Assembly: GCF_965200405.1 (NCBI RefSeq)
Contig: NZ_OZ241356.1
Span: 1,550,001 to 1,614,000 of the forward strand
DNA from: Glacieibacterium sp965200405
GTDB taxonomy: Bacteria > Pseudomonadota > Alphaproteobacteria > Sphingomonadales > Sphingomonadaceae
Direction of reading: 5' to 3'
Length of the DNA stretch: 64,000 nucleotides
Part shown: piece after piece, positions 24,738-34,881 of the stretch
Layout of the letters: every line of letters begins with the position of its first letter
Position numbering within the stretch: the stretch's first letter is position 1
Translations under genes and position numbers: made by a program
Notes under the pieces: model-generated
What the model saw: only the letters and a program-made list of their open reading frames with translations
Told to the model about the DNA's origin: nothing
The model's database searches: none

Positions 24738-25976
24738 GCGGCGGGCAGGTCGGCCAGCGCCGCGAGCAGTGCGTCGACCTCGGCGGCGGTGCTGTAGTGG
24801 CACAGCCCGATGCGGACGAGGCCGCCGCTGTCGCCAAGTCCGAGCCGCGCGATGACCTCGACCGCGTAGAAATGCCCCGACCAGGCGAAGATGTTGCGCG
24901 ACGCGAGATGCGCAGCGATAGCGTCGGGGTGGTGGCCGGCGATGGTGAAGGCGAAGGTCGGGACGCGCCCCTCCATCGTCGGTGGCCCGTACAGCGTCAG
25001 ACCCTCGATCCGCGCCAGCCCGTCGAGCAAACGGGTGCCGAGTTCCTGCTCATAGGCGAGGCAGCCGCACATCGCGGTGCGCAACCGCGCCGGGCGGTCG
25101 TCGGCCGGATTCGCCCCGAGCTGCCCACCGAGCCAGTCGAGATAGTCTATGGTGCCGAGGACGCCCGCCTGCGCCTCGAACGACGGTGTCCCGGTCTCGA
25201 AACGCGCTGCGCCCGTGATCTTCGCCGGGCGGACCTTGTAGGCGGCGATCCGCTCCATCACTGCTGCGCGGCCCCACAGCACGCCCTGATGCGGCCCGAA
25301 GAACTTGTACGGTGAGCAGACCAGCAGGTCGCAGCCGAGTGTCGCCACATCGACGGTGATATGCGGCACCGACTGGACCGCATCGACGAAGATCAGCGCC
25401 TCGGAATGCGCGCGGACGATTGCGGCGATGTCGGGGATCGGGTTGAGCGTGCCGAGTGCGTTGCTGGCCCCCGACCGCGACCAGCCGGGTGCGCGGCCCG
25501 AGCAACCCGGGCAGGGCATCCAGATCGAGCCGCCCGGTGGCGGGATCGAAGTCGAGCCAGCGCACCGTCATGCCGCGGTCGCGCGCCACCAGCAGCCAGG
25601 GGGCGACATTGGCGTCGTGGTCGAGGCGCGTCAGCACCAGCTCGTCGCCCGCTTCCCAGTCGGCGGACAGCGCCCGCGACACTGCCAGGGTGAGCGACGT
25701 CATATTGGGTCCGAAGGCGATCTCGCTCGCCGGCGCGCCGAGCAAGTCGCCCATCGCCGCATGAGCCGCGGCGCTCAGCCGGTCGGTGTCGACGGAGCTG
25801 GCAAAGGCGCCACCCGCGTTCGCCGTTCCGGTCTGCAGATGCCGGACGATCCTGGCGATCGCGGCATCGCAGGCCTGGGTGCCACCGGGTGAATCGAAAT
25901 AGACGCGCGGCAGTCCGTCGTCGGTCGCTGCCAGCGCCGGGAAACGAGCGCGAACGGCGGCGATCGGAAAGTCCAT
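24734..25976 (-). pseudogene. Class V aminotransferase (cysteine desulfurase-like), frameshifted
   Basis: One gene split over two frames. The N-terminal frame (from ATG 25976) reads MDFPIAAVRARFPAL, VYFDSPGGTQ and FGPNMTSLTL up to RTRLVAVGG; the C-terminal frame resumes at SNALGTLNPIPDIAAIV and contains FVDAVQSVPH and SPYKFFGPHQG, whose Lys is the PLP lysine. The 1243-bp span is one base longer than a whole number of codons, and the switch falls in a run of five C (25468-25472, GGGGG on the coding strand). Removing one base restores a 413-residue enzyme. A sequencing error or a real mutation are both possible. It converges with ftsK by 4 bases. Confidence 0.85.
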
Positions 25977-25986
25977 CGGCGACTCC

Positions 25987-26727
25987 TCAGCGGCGCAGGA
26001 ACAGGCCGATGGTCAGCGCCACTCCAATGACCACGACACCGATTTTCAGAGCCGTGACCGGCACATGCTTCAGCGCCTGCGCCCCGGCATAGCCGCCGAT
26101 CATCGAGCCCGCGCCGATCGCTATGGCCTTCTCCCAGTCGATCGCGACAGTGAAGGCGAAGACCAGCGTCGCCGAGATATTAGCGAGGGCGACCAGCACG
26201 TTCTTGGTGCCCGCGGCATTGCGCACCGGCATCCGGGCGATGGTCAGCGCCGCCAGCGTCATGATCCCCGCGCCGCCGCCGAAAAATCCGCTGTAGACCG
26301 CGATGATCGACTGGATCGTCGCCGATACCCAGGCCGGGGGCGGCACCGGCTCGGCCTTGGGCTTCGGGCCGAAGCTGCTCCACGCGAACAGCCCGGTGGC
26401 GGCTAGAACCAGCCATGGCACCATCGCCGCGAACACCGACGACGGCGTCTGGAGCAGCAGGAAGGCACCGGCGACACCGCCGACCAGGCTAATGATCGCC
26501 AGCGTGCGGAAAGACAGCCGCTCCGCCCCTGCGACCAGGGAGCGCCCGGCCCAGCCGGTCGTCACCTGTCCGGGAAACAGCGCGACGGTCGAGGCGATGT
26601 TGGCGGCGCGCGGGTCGAGCCCGGCCAGGATCAGCGCCGGCAGGGTGACGAACGAACCGCCTCCCGCGAGCGCGTTCTGGGTGCCGGCCCACAGGCCGGT
26701 GACGAACAGCAGCAGCAGCATCAACAT
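25987..26727 (-). CDS. TauE/SafE-family sulfite/sulfonate exporter-like permease
   Basis: A 246-residue inner-membrane protein with about eight hydrophobic segments. It has the family hallmark near the start (GTQNALAGGGSFVTLPALILAGLDPRAAN, split by the membrane) and its internal repeat after the midpoint (YSGFFGGGAGIMTLAAL). The family transports sulfur-containing anions or other small anions. The start MLMLLLLFVTGLWAG at 26727 is taken because upstream in-frame sequence is not hydrophobic. It follows the SDR gene on the same strand. Confidence 0.9.
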   Translation of the reverse strand: MLMLLLLFVTGLWAGTQNALAGGGSFVTLPALILAGLDPRAANIASTVALFPGQVTTGWAGRSLVAGAERLSFRTLAIISLVGGVAGAFLLLQTPSSVFAAMVPWLVLAATGLFAWSSFGPKPKAEPVPPPAWVSATIQSIIAVYSGFFGGGAGIMTLAALTIARMPVRNAAGTKNVLVALANISATLVFAFTVAIDWEKAIAIGAGSMIGGYAGAQALKHVPVTALKIGVVVIGVALTIGLFLRR

Positions 26728-26782
26728 CGCTGCGGGGTGCGGCAGGGGAGGGCCGGCGTCAAGCGCCTGCGAACCGCCGCGC

Positions 26783-27556
26783 TCACATAGCCGATATGCC
26801 GCCATCGACATAAAGGCCGTGGCCGGTGACGAACTTCGCCTCGTCGGAGCACAAATACACCGCGGCCCAGGCGACGTCGTCGGGCTCGCCGACCCTGCCG
26901 ATCGGGATCTGGCGGCCGAGCTTCGCCAGGCCCTCCTCCTTGCCCATCGCGCCAGTGAGGTTGTCGAGGATCGGTGTATCGATGAAGACCGGGTGGATCG
27001 AGTTGCAGGTGATGCCGTAGCGCTTCTTGGCACAGTGTAGCGCGACCGACTTGGTCAGGTGGCGGACACCGGCCTTGGCGGAATTATAGGCAGCCATGTT
27101 GCCGCTGGCGATGACCCCGGCGATCGAGGAAATGTTGAGAATCGAGCCACGCGTGCCGTCCGCCGCAATGGTCGCCGCCATCATCGGGATCGCCAGCTTG
27201 CAGCCGTAGAAGACGCTGTCGAGGTCGACGGCATGGACCAGCCGCCAGTCCTCGTAGCTGGTCTCCTCCACCGAGCCGCCGGTGCCGATGCCGGCATTGT
27301 TGACCAGGATATGCAAGCCGCCGAACTTTGAATGCGCAAAGTCGAGCGCCGCCTGCCATTGGTCGGGCCGCGTCACATCATGTTGAACCGCCACGGCATT
27401 TTCGCCCAACAAACGGGCATTGGCGTCGGCGCCGGCACCGTTGAGGTCGGTCAGCACGACGCGCGCGCCCTCGGCGATGAACTTTGCCGCCATTGCCGCG
27501 CCCAGTCCCGAAGCCGCGCCGGTGACCAGCGCGATCTTGCCCTTCAGACGATCCAT
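26783..27556 (-). CDS. Short-chain dehydrogenase/reductase
   Basis: A 257-residue classical SDR. It has the cofactor loop TGAASGLGAA, an Asp (LTDLNGAG) after beta-2 indicating NAD(H) preference, NNAG, the catalytic Ser in LNISSIAG and the YNSAK catalytic Tyr/Lys, with the closing YVDGGISAM typical of the group. Substrate unknown; neighbours (TonB receptor, Rieske oxygenase) suggest catabolism of a cyclic or steroid-like compound. GGGAG lies 11 bases before ATG 27556. Confidence 0.93.
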   Translation of the reverse strand: MDRLKGKIALVTGAASGLGAAMAAKFIAEGARVVLTDLNGAGADANARLLGENAVAVQHDVTRPDQWQAALDFAHSKFGGLHILVNNAGIGTGGSVEETSYEDWRLVHAVDLDSVFYGCKLAIPMMAATIAADGTRGSILNISSIAGVIASGNMAAYNSAKAGVRHLTKSVALHCAKKRYGITCNSIHPVFIDTPILDNLTGAMGKEEGLAKLGRQIPIGRVGEPDDVAWAAVYLCSDEAKFVTGHGLYVDGGISAM

Positions 27557-27748
27557 GGTGCGATACACTCCCAAAAGCCGCCCGTTCGGCGGGCGCGCCA
27601 GCCCGTCACCATGCCGCCGAGTGATGTAGCTTAGCAACAGTCCGAATACTTCGTTACGCCCTGCGCAGATGTGCTTGCTCTATTAATGGGCAGTGCCTAG
27701 GCTTTGCTTAATTTCACGGCAAAGACCGTGCGCCTTGGGGAGACATCG

Positions 27749-30558
27749 ATGAAGCGCTTGCTGCGGGCTTCTGCCTGCCTGTTGGCCTTCCCGGCTGGGG
27801 TCCTCGCACAAAACACGGCGGCCCCAGCCGCGTCCCCCACCGGGGCTCCCACGACGAACCCGACCGCGACGACGGCAGCCGCTGTAAGCCCCGTCTACCA
27901 TGATCAGAATGACATTATCGTGACAGCGACGCGCCGCAACCAGGCGCTGTCCGACGTGCCGATCGCCGTCTCCGCCGTCACCGCCGAGGCGCTGCAGAAT
28001 TCCGGCGCCAACGACATCCGCTCCCTGAACCAGCTCGCGCCGTCGCTGCTGGTCTCGTCGACGGGAACCGAGGCAAACGGCAGCGCGCGCATTCGCGGCA
28101 TCGGCACCGTCGGCGATAACCCGGGCCTCGAAAGCTCGGTCGCGGTGTTCATCGACGGTGTCTATCGCTCGCGCACCGGCGCCGGGCTGAACGAACTCGG
28201 CGAGATCGAGCGCATCGAAGTGTTGCGCGGGCCGCAGGGCACGTTGTTCGGGCGAAATGCCTCGGCGGGCCTGATCAACATCGTCAGCAAGCGCCCGTCG
28301 TTCGAATTCGGCGCCAATGCCGAGGCGGGCTATGGCAATTTCAACTATTACCGGCTCGCCGGGGGTGTCACCGGGCCGGTGCTGGGTGACAAGGTCGCCG
28401 CGCGCATCGACGGCGTCTATGTCAAGCGCGACGGCTTCTACAAGGATCTGGTCAGCGGCGGCCGGGTGAACGACCGCGACCGTTATTTCATCCGCGGACA
28501 ATTGCTGATCAAGCCGACCGACGACATCGATATCCGGCTGATCGGCGATTACACCAAGCGCAAGGAAGCCTGCTGCGCCGCGACCTACCTGCCGGTCACT
28601 GAGACGGTCGACCCGACTGCCAACACCACGACGCCGGGCTTCAACACCGATGGCGCGTACACCGCGGGACCAAACCGCATTCTCGACGTGCTGCGCAGCT
28701 TCGGCGGCATCATCAACGACGACACCTATTCGCGGAAGATTTCGGTGTCGCCGGGTCGGACCTTCAAGGGCACGACGCGCGACTATGGCGTCTCGGGCGA
28801 GCTCAACTGGGATCTGGGTGGCGCCAAGCTGACCTCGATCACCGCCTATCGCGACTATAAATCCGGTGGTGGCGGCGACGTCGACTATAACAATGTCGAC
28901 ATCCTGTTCCGCGCCAACGACGGCAACGCCTATCGCCAGTTCAAGACCTTCTCGCAGGAACTCCGCCTGCAGGGCCAGTTGTTCGACGACCATCTCGATT
29001 TCCTCGTCGGCGGCTATTATTCGAATGAAAAACTCAAGGTCTCCGACAACCTACAGTTCGGCAGCCAGTACGGCGAGTTCGCGGCCTGCCGCCTGATCAC
29101 GCTGCTCAGCGCCAGTCCCGCTCTCCGCAACAACACCGCGCCGGGTTGCCAGTGTCGCCCACCGGGGCCGCGACACTGGCCGGGGCATTCGGCGGCGCCG
29201 CGCCGATCCTGATCGCCGGGCTGAACCGGCTGAGCACGGTCAACAACGTCGGCGATGTCGCCTCGATCTATCGGCAGAAGAGCACTAACTACGCCTTCTT
29301 CACGCATAACGTGCTCAACATCACCGACAATCTGTCGATTACCGGCGGCCTCCGCTACACGCACGAGAAGAAGGAGTTCAGCGCCGCCTTCGACAACAAC
29401 AACACCGCGTGCGGCGCGCAGCAGGCGTTCTTCTCGCCGTTCCTGCCCGGCGGCGCGGCGGCCTTTCCGGCGGCTTTGCAGGGCTTTACCCAGGCGCTGG
29501 TCAATTTGACCTGCCAGGGCAATGCGACCTCGGCGCTCAATGCGCTGTCGCTGGCCGATGAGCGGACCGAAAGCCAGTTCTCCGGCACCGCCGTCGTTTC
29601 TTACAAGGTGACGCCGCGCCTGCTGACCTATGCCAGCTATTCGAAGGGCTACAAGGCGGGCGGCTTCAACCTCGACCGGTCGGCGCTCGGCCTGCCGATC
29701 TATGCGCCGACCGATCCGCGCAATACAACCAACGCCGGCCTGCGCTTCGGCACCGCGAACCTTGCTTTCGATCCGGAGAAGGTCGACGCCTATGAAGTCG
29801 GCTTCAAGTTCAACAGCCACCAGTTCACGCTGAACGTCGCGGGCTTCCGTCAGGAGTTCAAGAACTTCCAGCTCAATACTTTCAACGGCTCGGTCTTCCT
29901 CGTGCAGACGGTCAATGGTTGCAAGGACGACTTGGGCATCGGTGATAACGACAGCGATCCCACGACCGGGCGCTGCGCCACCAAGCGCGTCAAGCCCGGC
30001 GTCGTCTCGCAGGGCGTCGAGGTCGAGGCGGCGATCTACCCGGTGCGCAACATCGCGGTCACCGCCGGCTTCACCTATGCCGACGTCAAATACGCGAAGA
30101 ACCTCGTCGGCGATCGCACCGGCGCGCCGCTCGATCCCGCGCTATTCCTGCTGCCGGGCTCGCAGCTGTCGAACGCGCCGAAGTACGTCGTCACCAGCTC
30201 GTTCGCCTTCACGCCCGACATCGGCAGCAATGGGCTGAGCGCGCTGTTCTACGTCGATAGCCGGTTGAGCAGCGACTATAACACCGGCTCCGACCTGTTC
30301 CCGGAGAAGATTCAGGACGGCTTCATCACCGTCAACGCCCGTATCGGCATCCGCGGCAAGGACGAGCGCTGGAGCGTCGAGCTGTGGTCGCAGAATTTGT
30401 TTAACAAGAATTACGAGCAGGTCGCGTTCAGCGCACCGTTCCAGGGCAGCAGCTCGATTGCGAATACCCGGGCGTTCGGGACGACCGCGAACCAACTGTT
30501 CGGGGCGTTCCTCGCCGAGCCGCGGACCTTCGGCGTGACGGCGCGGACGCGGTTCTAG
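27749..30558 (+). pseudogene. TonB-dependent receptor, single-base frameshift
   Basis: An outer-membrane siderophore/substrate receptor in two frames. The first part has a signal peptide (MKRLLRASACLLAFPAGVLA), TonB box DIIVTATRR, plug-domain VLRGPQGTLFGRN and GLINIVSKRP, and barrel strands to about 29145. The second part continues the barrel from PVSPTGAATLAG to the C-terminal FGVTARTRF with terminal Phe. The span of 2810 bases is one short of 937 codons and the frames can be joined near 29143-29148 (GGGTTG), so one missing base explains the break. The repaired protein would be 936 residues. Its end overlaps the Rieske oxygenase gene tail to tail by 4 bases. Confidence 0.88.
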
Positions 30559-31709
30559 TTCGACCAGCCCGGCGCCGGGGCTTTCGGCAGCCGTGCCTCG
30601 GGAATAGCGGCGCGCAACTTGCGGGCAAAGCTGCGCAGGCAGACTTCGCCTTCACCCAGCGGCCCGGCGGTATAGCTCGATGACGCCATGCCGGCCTGGA
30701 CGCGGTTGACCAGCACATTGTCCTCGGCGTTCACATCGCGGTTGATGCGCGCGTTGAGGTAGCGGGCAGCGCGCATCTCGCGACGTGGATCGGGCAGGGC
30801 GTAGGCGCTCTCGCGCAGCGACGTCGTCGTCGGCCCGGTCGGCAGGAACTGCATGAAGTCGACGCTGTCGGGATAGATGTCGAAGGCGATGTTCGGCCAC
30901 AGCTTGAAGTACAGCCACAGCGATTGTGCCGCATCGTCGAGATGCTCGGCGCGCGGGCGCAGCTTTTGATACGCGCGCTCCGACCATGATCCCCGCGCCA
31001 GGTCGCGCAACTTGCCGCCGAGCCGGTCGGCGTGCGCGCCGGCCTCGATATGATAGCCATCGCCGAACAGCCGCCGCAGACCTGGATGCGCCACCGGGAC
31101 GTGCAGCCCGTCGCTGTAGTTATCGCACAAGTTCTTCCAGTTGACCGCGCGCGGACGCTCGGTGACCGACTTCAGCGGCTGCATATCAGCGAAGCGATAC
31201 GGCGCGACCTCGGCCTCGTGCGGCGCCATCATCGCCGCGACCGAGGGACCGCCACTCTCCAGCCGGACGAAGACGAAGCCTTGCCAGGTCTCGTGCTCGA
31301 CCGGCACCAGCCCGGCGGGCAGCGGCACGGTGTAGCTCGCCCGCGCCGGAACGCCGCTCAGCCGCCCGTCGAGTTCATAGACCCAGGCGTGGTACGGGCA
31401 GACCAGCTTCTTCGCGCAACCGCTGGAGCCGTCGACCAGCCGCGAGCCGCGGTGGCGGCAGACGTTGGTGAAGGCGGCGATATCGCCATTGTCGCCGCGC
31501 ACCACGACGATGCTCTCGCCCAGATATTCCAGCGTGTGCCAGCTGCCGACGACGGGCAAGTCGCTGACATGGCAGACGATCTGCCAGGACGGACGGATGA
31601 TCCGCGTCATTTCGTGCCGATAGAACTCGGGGTCATGGTACAGCCAGCCGGGCAGGCTGTAGCCCTCGTCGGGGTCGTGATCGACGACCAGGCTGGGGCG
31701 GCTGCTCAT
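30555..31709 (-). CDS. Rieske-type ring-hydroxylating oxygenase, alpha subunit
   Basis: A 384-residue non-haem iron oxygenase. The Rieske cluster ligands are CRHRG and, 17 residues on, CPYHAW; the mononuclear iron site is DNYSDGLHVPVAH with two His, plus a downstream Asp (VDFMQF). Such enzymes hydroxylate or O/N-demethylate aromatic compounds or quaternary amines (GbcA/CntA types look similar). No ferredoxin or reductase gene is adjacent. ATG 31709 overlaps the stop of the M20 hydrolase (ATGA), so the two are cotranslated. Confidence 0.92.
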   Translation of the reverse strand: MSSRPSLVVDHDPDEGYSLPGWLYHDPEFYRHEMTRIIRPSWQIVCHVSDLPVVGSWHTLEYLGESIVVVRGDNGDIAAFTNVCRHRGSRLVDGSSGCAKKLVCPYHAWVYELDGRLSGVPARASYTVPLPAGLVPVEHETWQGFVFVRLESGGPSVAAMMAPHEAEVAPYRFADMQPLKSVTERPRAVNWKNLCDNYSDGLHVPVAHPGLRRLFGDGYHIEAGAHADRLGGKLRDLARGSWSERAYQKLRPRAEHLDDAAQSLWLYFKLWPNIAFDIYPDSVDFMQFLPTGPTTTSLRESAYALPDPRREMRAARYLNARINRDVNAEDNVLVNRVQAGMASSSYTAGPLGEGEVCLRSFARKLRAAIPEARLPKAPAPGWSN

Positions 31710-33079
31710 TTGGCGATGTCGGTCAGCAGGACGTGCCAATGATCGAGCGCCGGACCGATTGCGCTGACGGGTACTCGCTCGTTGAGGCCGTGCATGAAGT
31801 CGTCGGAGCTCTTGATGAACAGGCCGGCGACGCCGTAGCTCGGGATCCCGGCCGCCCGGTAGAAGACGCTGTCCGAGGCGCCGGCGTCCATTCCGGCGAC
31901 GACCTTCAGCTTGGGATAGCGACCGTGAACGGCGTGTTCGACCGCGCCGACGACATCGGGGCGCAGCGGCGAGGCGTCGGTCGCCTGCCAGCCCCCGACC
32001 GTCTTGATGCTGGCGGCGTCGTCGCCGATCACCTTGGTCAGCGTCGCCACGACGGACTCGACGCTGGTGCCCGGGAAGATGCGGCAGTTGATGTTGGCCG
32101 CGGCGCGCTGGGGCAGGGCGTTCTGGGCGTGGCCGCCGCTGACCTGGGTGGCGACGCAGGTGGTGCGCACCTGCCCAACCCAGCTCGGATCGGCGGAGAT
32201 CGTCGCGGCGGCGGCGGCATCCGCCGGGTTGGCGGCAAACGCCTTGAGCGCAGCCCCTAGCGCCCCGGTCTCGCGCGTCGCGGCATCGGCAAGCGAGGCG
32301 CGGGTCAGCTCGTTGGCCATCGGCGGAAATTGATAGGCGGCGACCTTGTCCAGCGCCTTGGCCAGCCGGTAGATGGCGTTGTCGGCGCGGGGCGCGCTGC
32401 TATGGCCGCCCGGGTTGGTGAACACGACTTCGATGTCGGCATAAGTCTTTTCGGCGCCGCTGAGCTTGTAGCCGACGGGCTGGTTGTCGGGGCCGAGGCT
32501 GCCGCCGCCGCTGTCGCCGTTGAGCACGAACTCGACATTCGCGGCCTTGGCCTCCTTTGCCTGGATCGCGGCGGTCTTGCCGTCGGTCTCCTCGTCGCCG
32601 GACAGGTACAGGATGATGTCGCGGCGCGGCTTGAAGCCTTCGGATTTGAGGCGGATCAGCGTCTCGACGATCATCGACACGTCGAACTTGTTGTCGGCGA
32701 CGCCGCGCCCGAACAGATAGCCGCCGTCCTCGACCATCGTGAAGGGGTCGCGGGTCCAGTCCTTGGGGTTGGCCTCGACGACGTCGAGATGGCCGATGAC
32801 GGCGATCGGGCGCGCTTTGCCGGTGCCACGATAGACGGCCGACAGGACTGCCGTCTCGCCGACCGGGGTGACGACGACGTCGGCGGGCGCGTAGCCGGCG
32901 GCGACCAGGCGGGCGCGCAGCTTGGCGGCGAGTGCCGGCACCTGGCCGCGCCCGATGACCGTCGGCGTCGCGACGGCTTCGCCGAGGATGGCGCGGGCGG
33001 CGGCGATTTCGGCAGGGGTGGCGGCCTGCACGGTTGCAGCACCGGTCAACAGCAGCGCGGTCAGCAACGGTCGAAACAT
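31706..33079 (-). CDS. M20-family metallopeptidase/amidohydrolase, exported
   Basis: A 457-residue zinc hydrolase with a signal peptide (MFRPLLTALLLTGAATVQA). The metal-site motifs are VIGHLDVVEA, GRGVADNKFD, LSGDEETDG and a later NGDSGG; the dimerisation domain follows with FTNPGGHSSAPR, and the C-terminal MHGLNE supplies the last His. Substrate could be a dipeptide or N-acyl amino acid. It forms a two-gene operon with the Rieske oxygenase. No upstream partner in the 32-base gap to the receiver gene. Confidence 0.92.
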   Translation of the reverse strand: MFRPLLTALLLTGAATVQAATPAEIAAARAILGEAVATPTVIGRGQVPALAAKLRARLVAAGYAPADVVVTPVGETAVLSAVYRGTGKARPIAVIGHLDVVEANPKDWTRDPFTMVEDGGYLFGRGVADNKFDVSMIVETLIRLKSEGFKPRRDIILYLSGDEETDGKTAAIQAKEAKAANVEFVLNGDSGGGSLGPDNQPVGYKLSGAEKTYADIEVVFTNPGGHSSAPRADNAIYRLAKALDKVAAYQFPPMANELTRASLADAATRETGALGAALKAFAANPADAAAAATISADPSWVGQVRTTCVATQVSGGHAQNALPQRAAANINCRIFPGTSVESVVATLTKVIGDDAASIKTVGGWQATDASPLRPDVVGAVEHAVHGRYPKLKVVAGMDAGASDSVFYRAAGIPSYGVAGLFIKSSDDFMHGLNERVPVSAIGPALDHWHVLLTDIAK

Positions 33080-33111
33080 CGATGGCGGTCCTTGACGGGC
33101 AGGGCGTCAGC

Positions 33112-33549
33112 CTAAAGGCTTGTGACCGCTGCTGTCCACGGTGCCAGTGTCGAAGCCGACGTCATGATGGTCGACAATGCGCCGATGACGGCGCCGACGG
33201 TCATCGGTTTTACGCACAGTGGTACATGGCTGTAGCGCTCCGGAACATCGGAGCCATCGTAGCCGGTGCTGAACACGAACGGCACGCCGCGCGCGATCAT
33301 CACATCGGCAACCGGAAAGATCTTGTGGCCATCGAGGTCGATATCGAGGATTGCAGCGTCGACCTCTAGGCTGCTCTCCAGCAGTTCGAGCGCTACTACG
33401 ATCGAGTTACAGGGGCCGACGACGATCGCGCCGAGATTAGACAAAGCCTGTCCAAGGTCGTCGGCCAGCAGATACTCGTCCTCGACGATCAGCACCGATC
33501 GCCCGAAAAACGCCCTCTCCACTACGAAGTCTGCGGCAAGTTGGCGCAT
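33112..33549 (-). CDS. Single-domain response regulator
   Basis: A 145-residue receiver domain without output domain: VLIVEDEYLLADDL gives the acidic pocket, AAILDIDLDG the phospho-acceptor Asp, VFSTGYDG the Thr and LCVKPM the Lys. This fits the FATGUY-type stand-alone receivers (here FSTGYDG) that Alphaproteobacteria pair with HWE/HisKA_2 kinases, one of which lies at 34865. The start ATG at 33549 is preferred; an in-frame TTG at 33591 would add 14 residues. Confidence 0.88.
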   Translation of the reverse strand: MRQLAADFVVERAFFGRSVLIVEDEYLLADDLGQALSNLGAIVVGPCNSIVVALELLESSLEVDAAILDIDLDGHKIFPVADVMIARGVPFVFSTGYDGSDVPERYSHVPLCVKPMTVGAVIGALSTIMTSASTLAPWTAAVTSL

Positions 33550-33610
33550 AGTCGATATTCGGCCAGAGCCGACCGCCGCCATTGCAGCCAAGTATCGACT
33601 TCGGTCTCAA

Positions 33611-33628
33611 ATTGACAATTTTGCCAAT
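33611..33628. promoter_or_regulatory. AT-rich dyad upstream of the receiver gene
   Basis: ATTGACAATTTTGCCAAT is a near-perfect inverted repeat (one mismatched pair off centre) 60 bases upstream of the receiver gene start, in a locally AT-rich region. It is a possible operator or promoter element; the binding factor is unknown. Confidence 0.3.
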
Positions 33629-33752
33629 ATTCACCGGGCGTCATAAAATTTCGGCCTGCAAAAACAACGTGTGACCGATAATAACATAACGTCGAAGTTG
33701 ATCGGTACATTACCGCACGCTTAATCTTATTTGAGCCTAGTAGTGACGCTCG

Positions 33753-33965
33753 TCAGGACCGGATATGCGCCGGTAGTGGCTTGGATGCACATGACTCGAC
33801 GCTCTCGACGATGCCGGCAGCCAGGTCATCCGCCCGACTATTATATAATGAGGCGAGTTGAAGGTGGGCCGAGCTGACCGCCGGCAATGCTGCCGCCGCC
33901 GCCCTGGCGAGTTCGGACTCCGCCCGCAATCGATAATAGTCGGACTCGGCTATATTATTCGGCAT
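33753..33965 (-). CDS. Small conserved-looking protein, unknown function
   Basis: A 70-residue soluble protein MPNNIAESDYYRLRAESELARAA..., predicted helical with a DYYRLRAE motif near the N-terminus and alternating Ala/Glu. GGGAG seven bases before ATG 33965 supports translation. Proteins of this look accompany stress and receiver genes in related bacteria (from memory, not checked). It lies between the receiver and the Crp-type gene. Confidence 0.7.
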   Translation of the reverse strand: MPNNIAESDYYRLRAESELARAAAAALPAVSSAHLQLASLYNSRADDLAAGIVESVESCASKPLPAHIRS

Positions 33966-34137
33966 AGTCAATCTCCCGATGCTTCGGAATTATCTCGAAT
34001 TGGTTAGCCTTGTCGTTGACGTAAGTTATAGCTGCACGACCCGGCTGCGTAACAAGAATCCGGATTTGCTATCATAAGTTGCAACGCCGATTTGTTTCGC
34101 CGGTTACACGGGTGGGCGTGGAGGGCCCAAGTCACTG

Positions 34138-34881
34138 ATGCACAACCCGTTGGCCCGCAAGCTCGAGCAATACACCCGCATGTCGGCAATCGACCGGGCT
34201 GCCCTCGACGAGTTGGTCGGGGGTCGCCAGCGACGCCTGCAGGCTCGCGACGACATTATTCGCGAGGGCGACCGGCCCGAGGACATGAACCTGCTGCTGA
34301 CCGGCTGGGCGTGCCGCTACAAGACACTGGAGGACGGACGGCGCCAAATAACGTCGTTCTTCCTGCCCGGCGACATTTGCGACCTCAACGTCTTTTACCT
34401 CCGCATGATGGATCATTCGATCGGCGCGCTGACCGGAATTACTTATGCCGAGGTGCCACGTGCGACGTATGAACGCGTCAGCGGCAGACATCCGCGAATA
34501 CTGCAGGCACTGACATGGGATACACTTGTCGCCATGGCGGTGCAGCGTGAATGGACGGTCAATATCGGCCAGCGCAGCGCGTACGAACGGATCGGTCATC
34601 TGTTCTGCGAGCTCTTTTACCGGCTGCGCGCGGTCGGGCTGACGGATGGCGACAGCTGCGACCTGCCATTCACGCAGATCGACCTTGCAGACGCGACCGG
34701 CCTGACCCCCGTCCATGTCAACCGCACGCTGCAGGAACTGCGCGCCAACGGCTTGATCCGGCTGGATCGGCGAACCTTGACCCTGCCGGATCTTGCAGCC
34801 TTGAAGCGTGACGCATTGTTCGACCCGACGTACCTCCACCTCGACCGGGAAGGCGCGCATCTCGATGCCAACGACGCCTGA
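34138..34881 (+). CDS. Crp/Fnr-family transcriptional regulator
   Basis: A 247-residue protein with a cyclic-nucleotide-binding-like beta-barrel (LLLTGWACRYKTLEDGRRQITSF, split here only for description, then LPGDICDL) and a C-terminal HTH (LPFTQIDLADATGLTPVHVNRTLQELRANGLI). No Cys cluster for an FeS sensor is seen in the N-terminus, so it is not a classical FNR. It overlaps the histidine kinase by 17 bases. Its target is unknown. Confidence 0.9.
   Translation: MHNPLARKLEQYTRMSAIDRAALDELVGGRQRRLQARDDIIREGDRPEDMNLLLTGWACRYKTLEDGRRQITSFFLPGDICDLNVFYLRMMDHSIGALTGITYAEVPRATYERVSGRHPRILQALTWDTLVAMAVQREWTVNIGQRSAYERIGHLFCELFYRLRAVGLTDGDSCDLPFTQIDLADATGLTPVHVNRTLQELRANGLIRLDRRTLTLPDLAALKRDALFDPTYLHLDREGAHLDANDA

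Noticed and set aside
22041..24803. 920-codon minus-strand frame opposite ftsK
   Set aside because: Repetitive Arg/Asp/His composition typical of antisense of FtsK; FtsK motifs on the plus strand are unambiguous.
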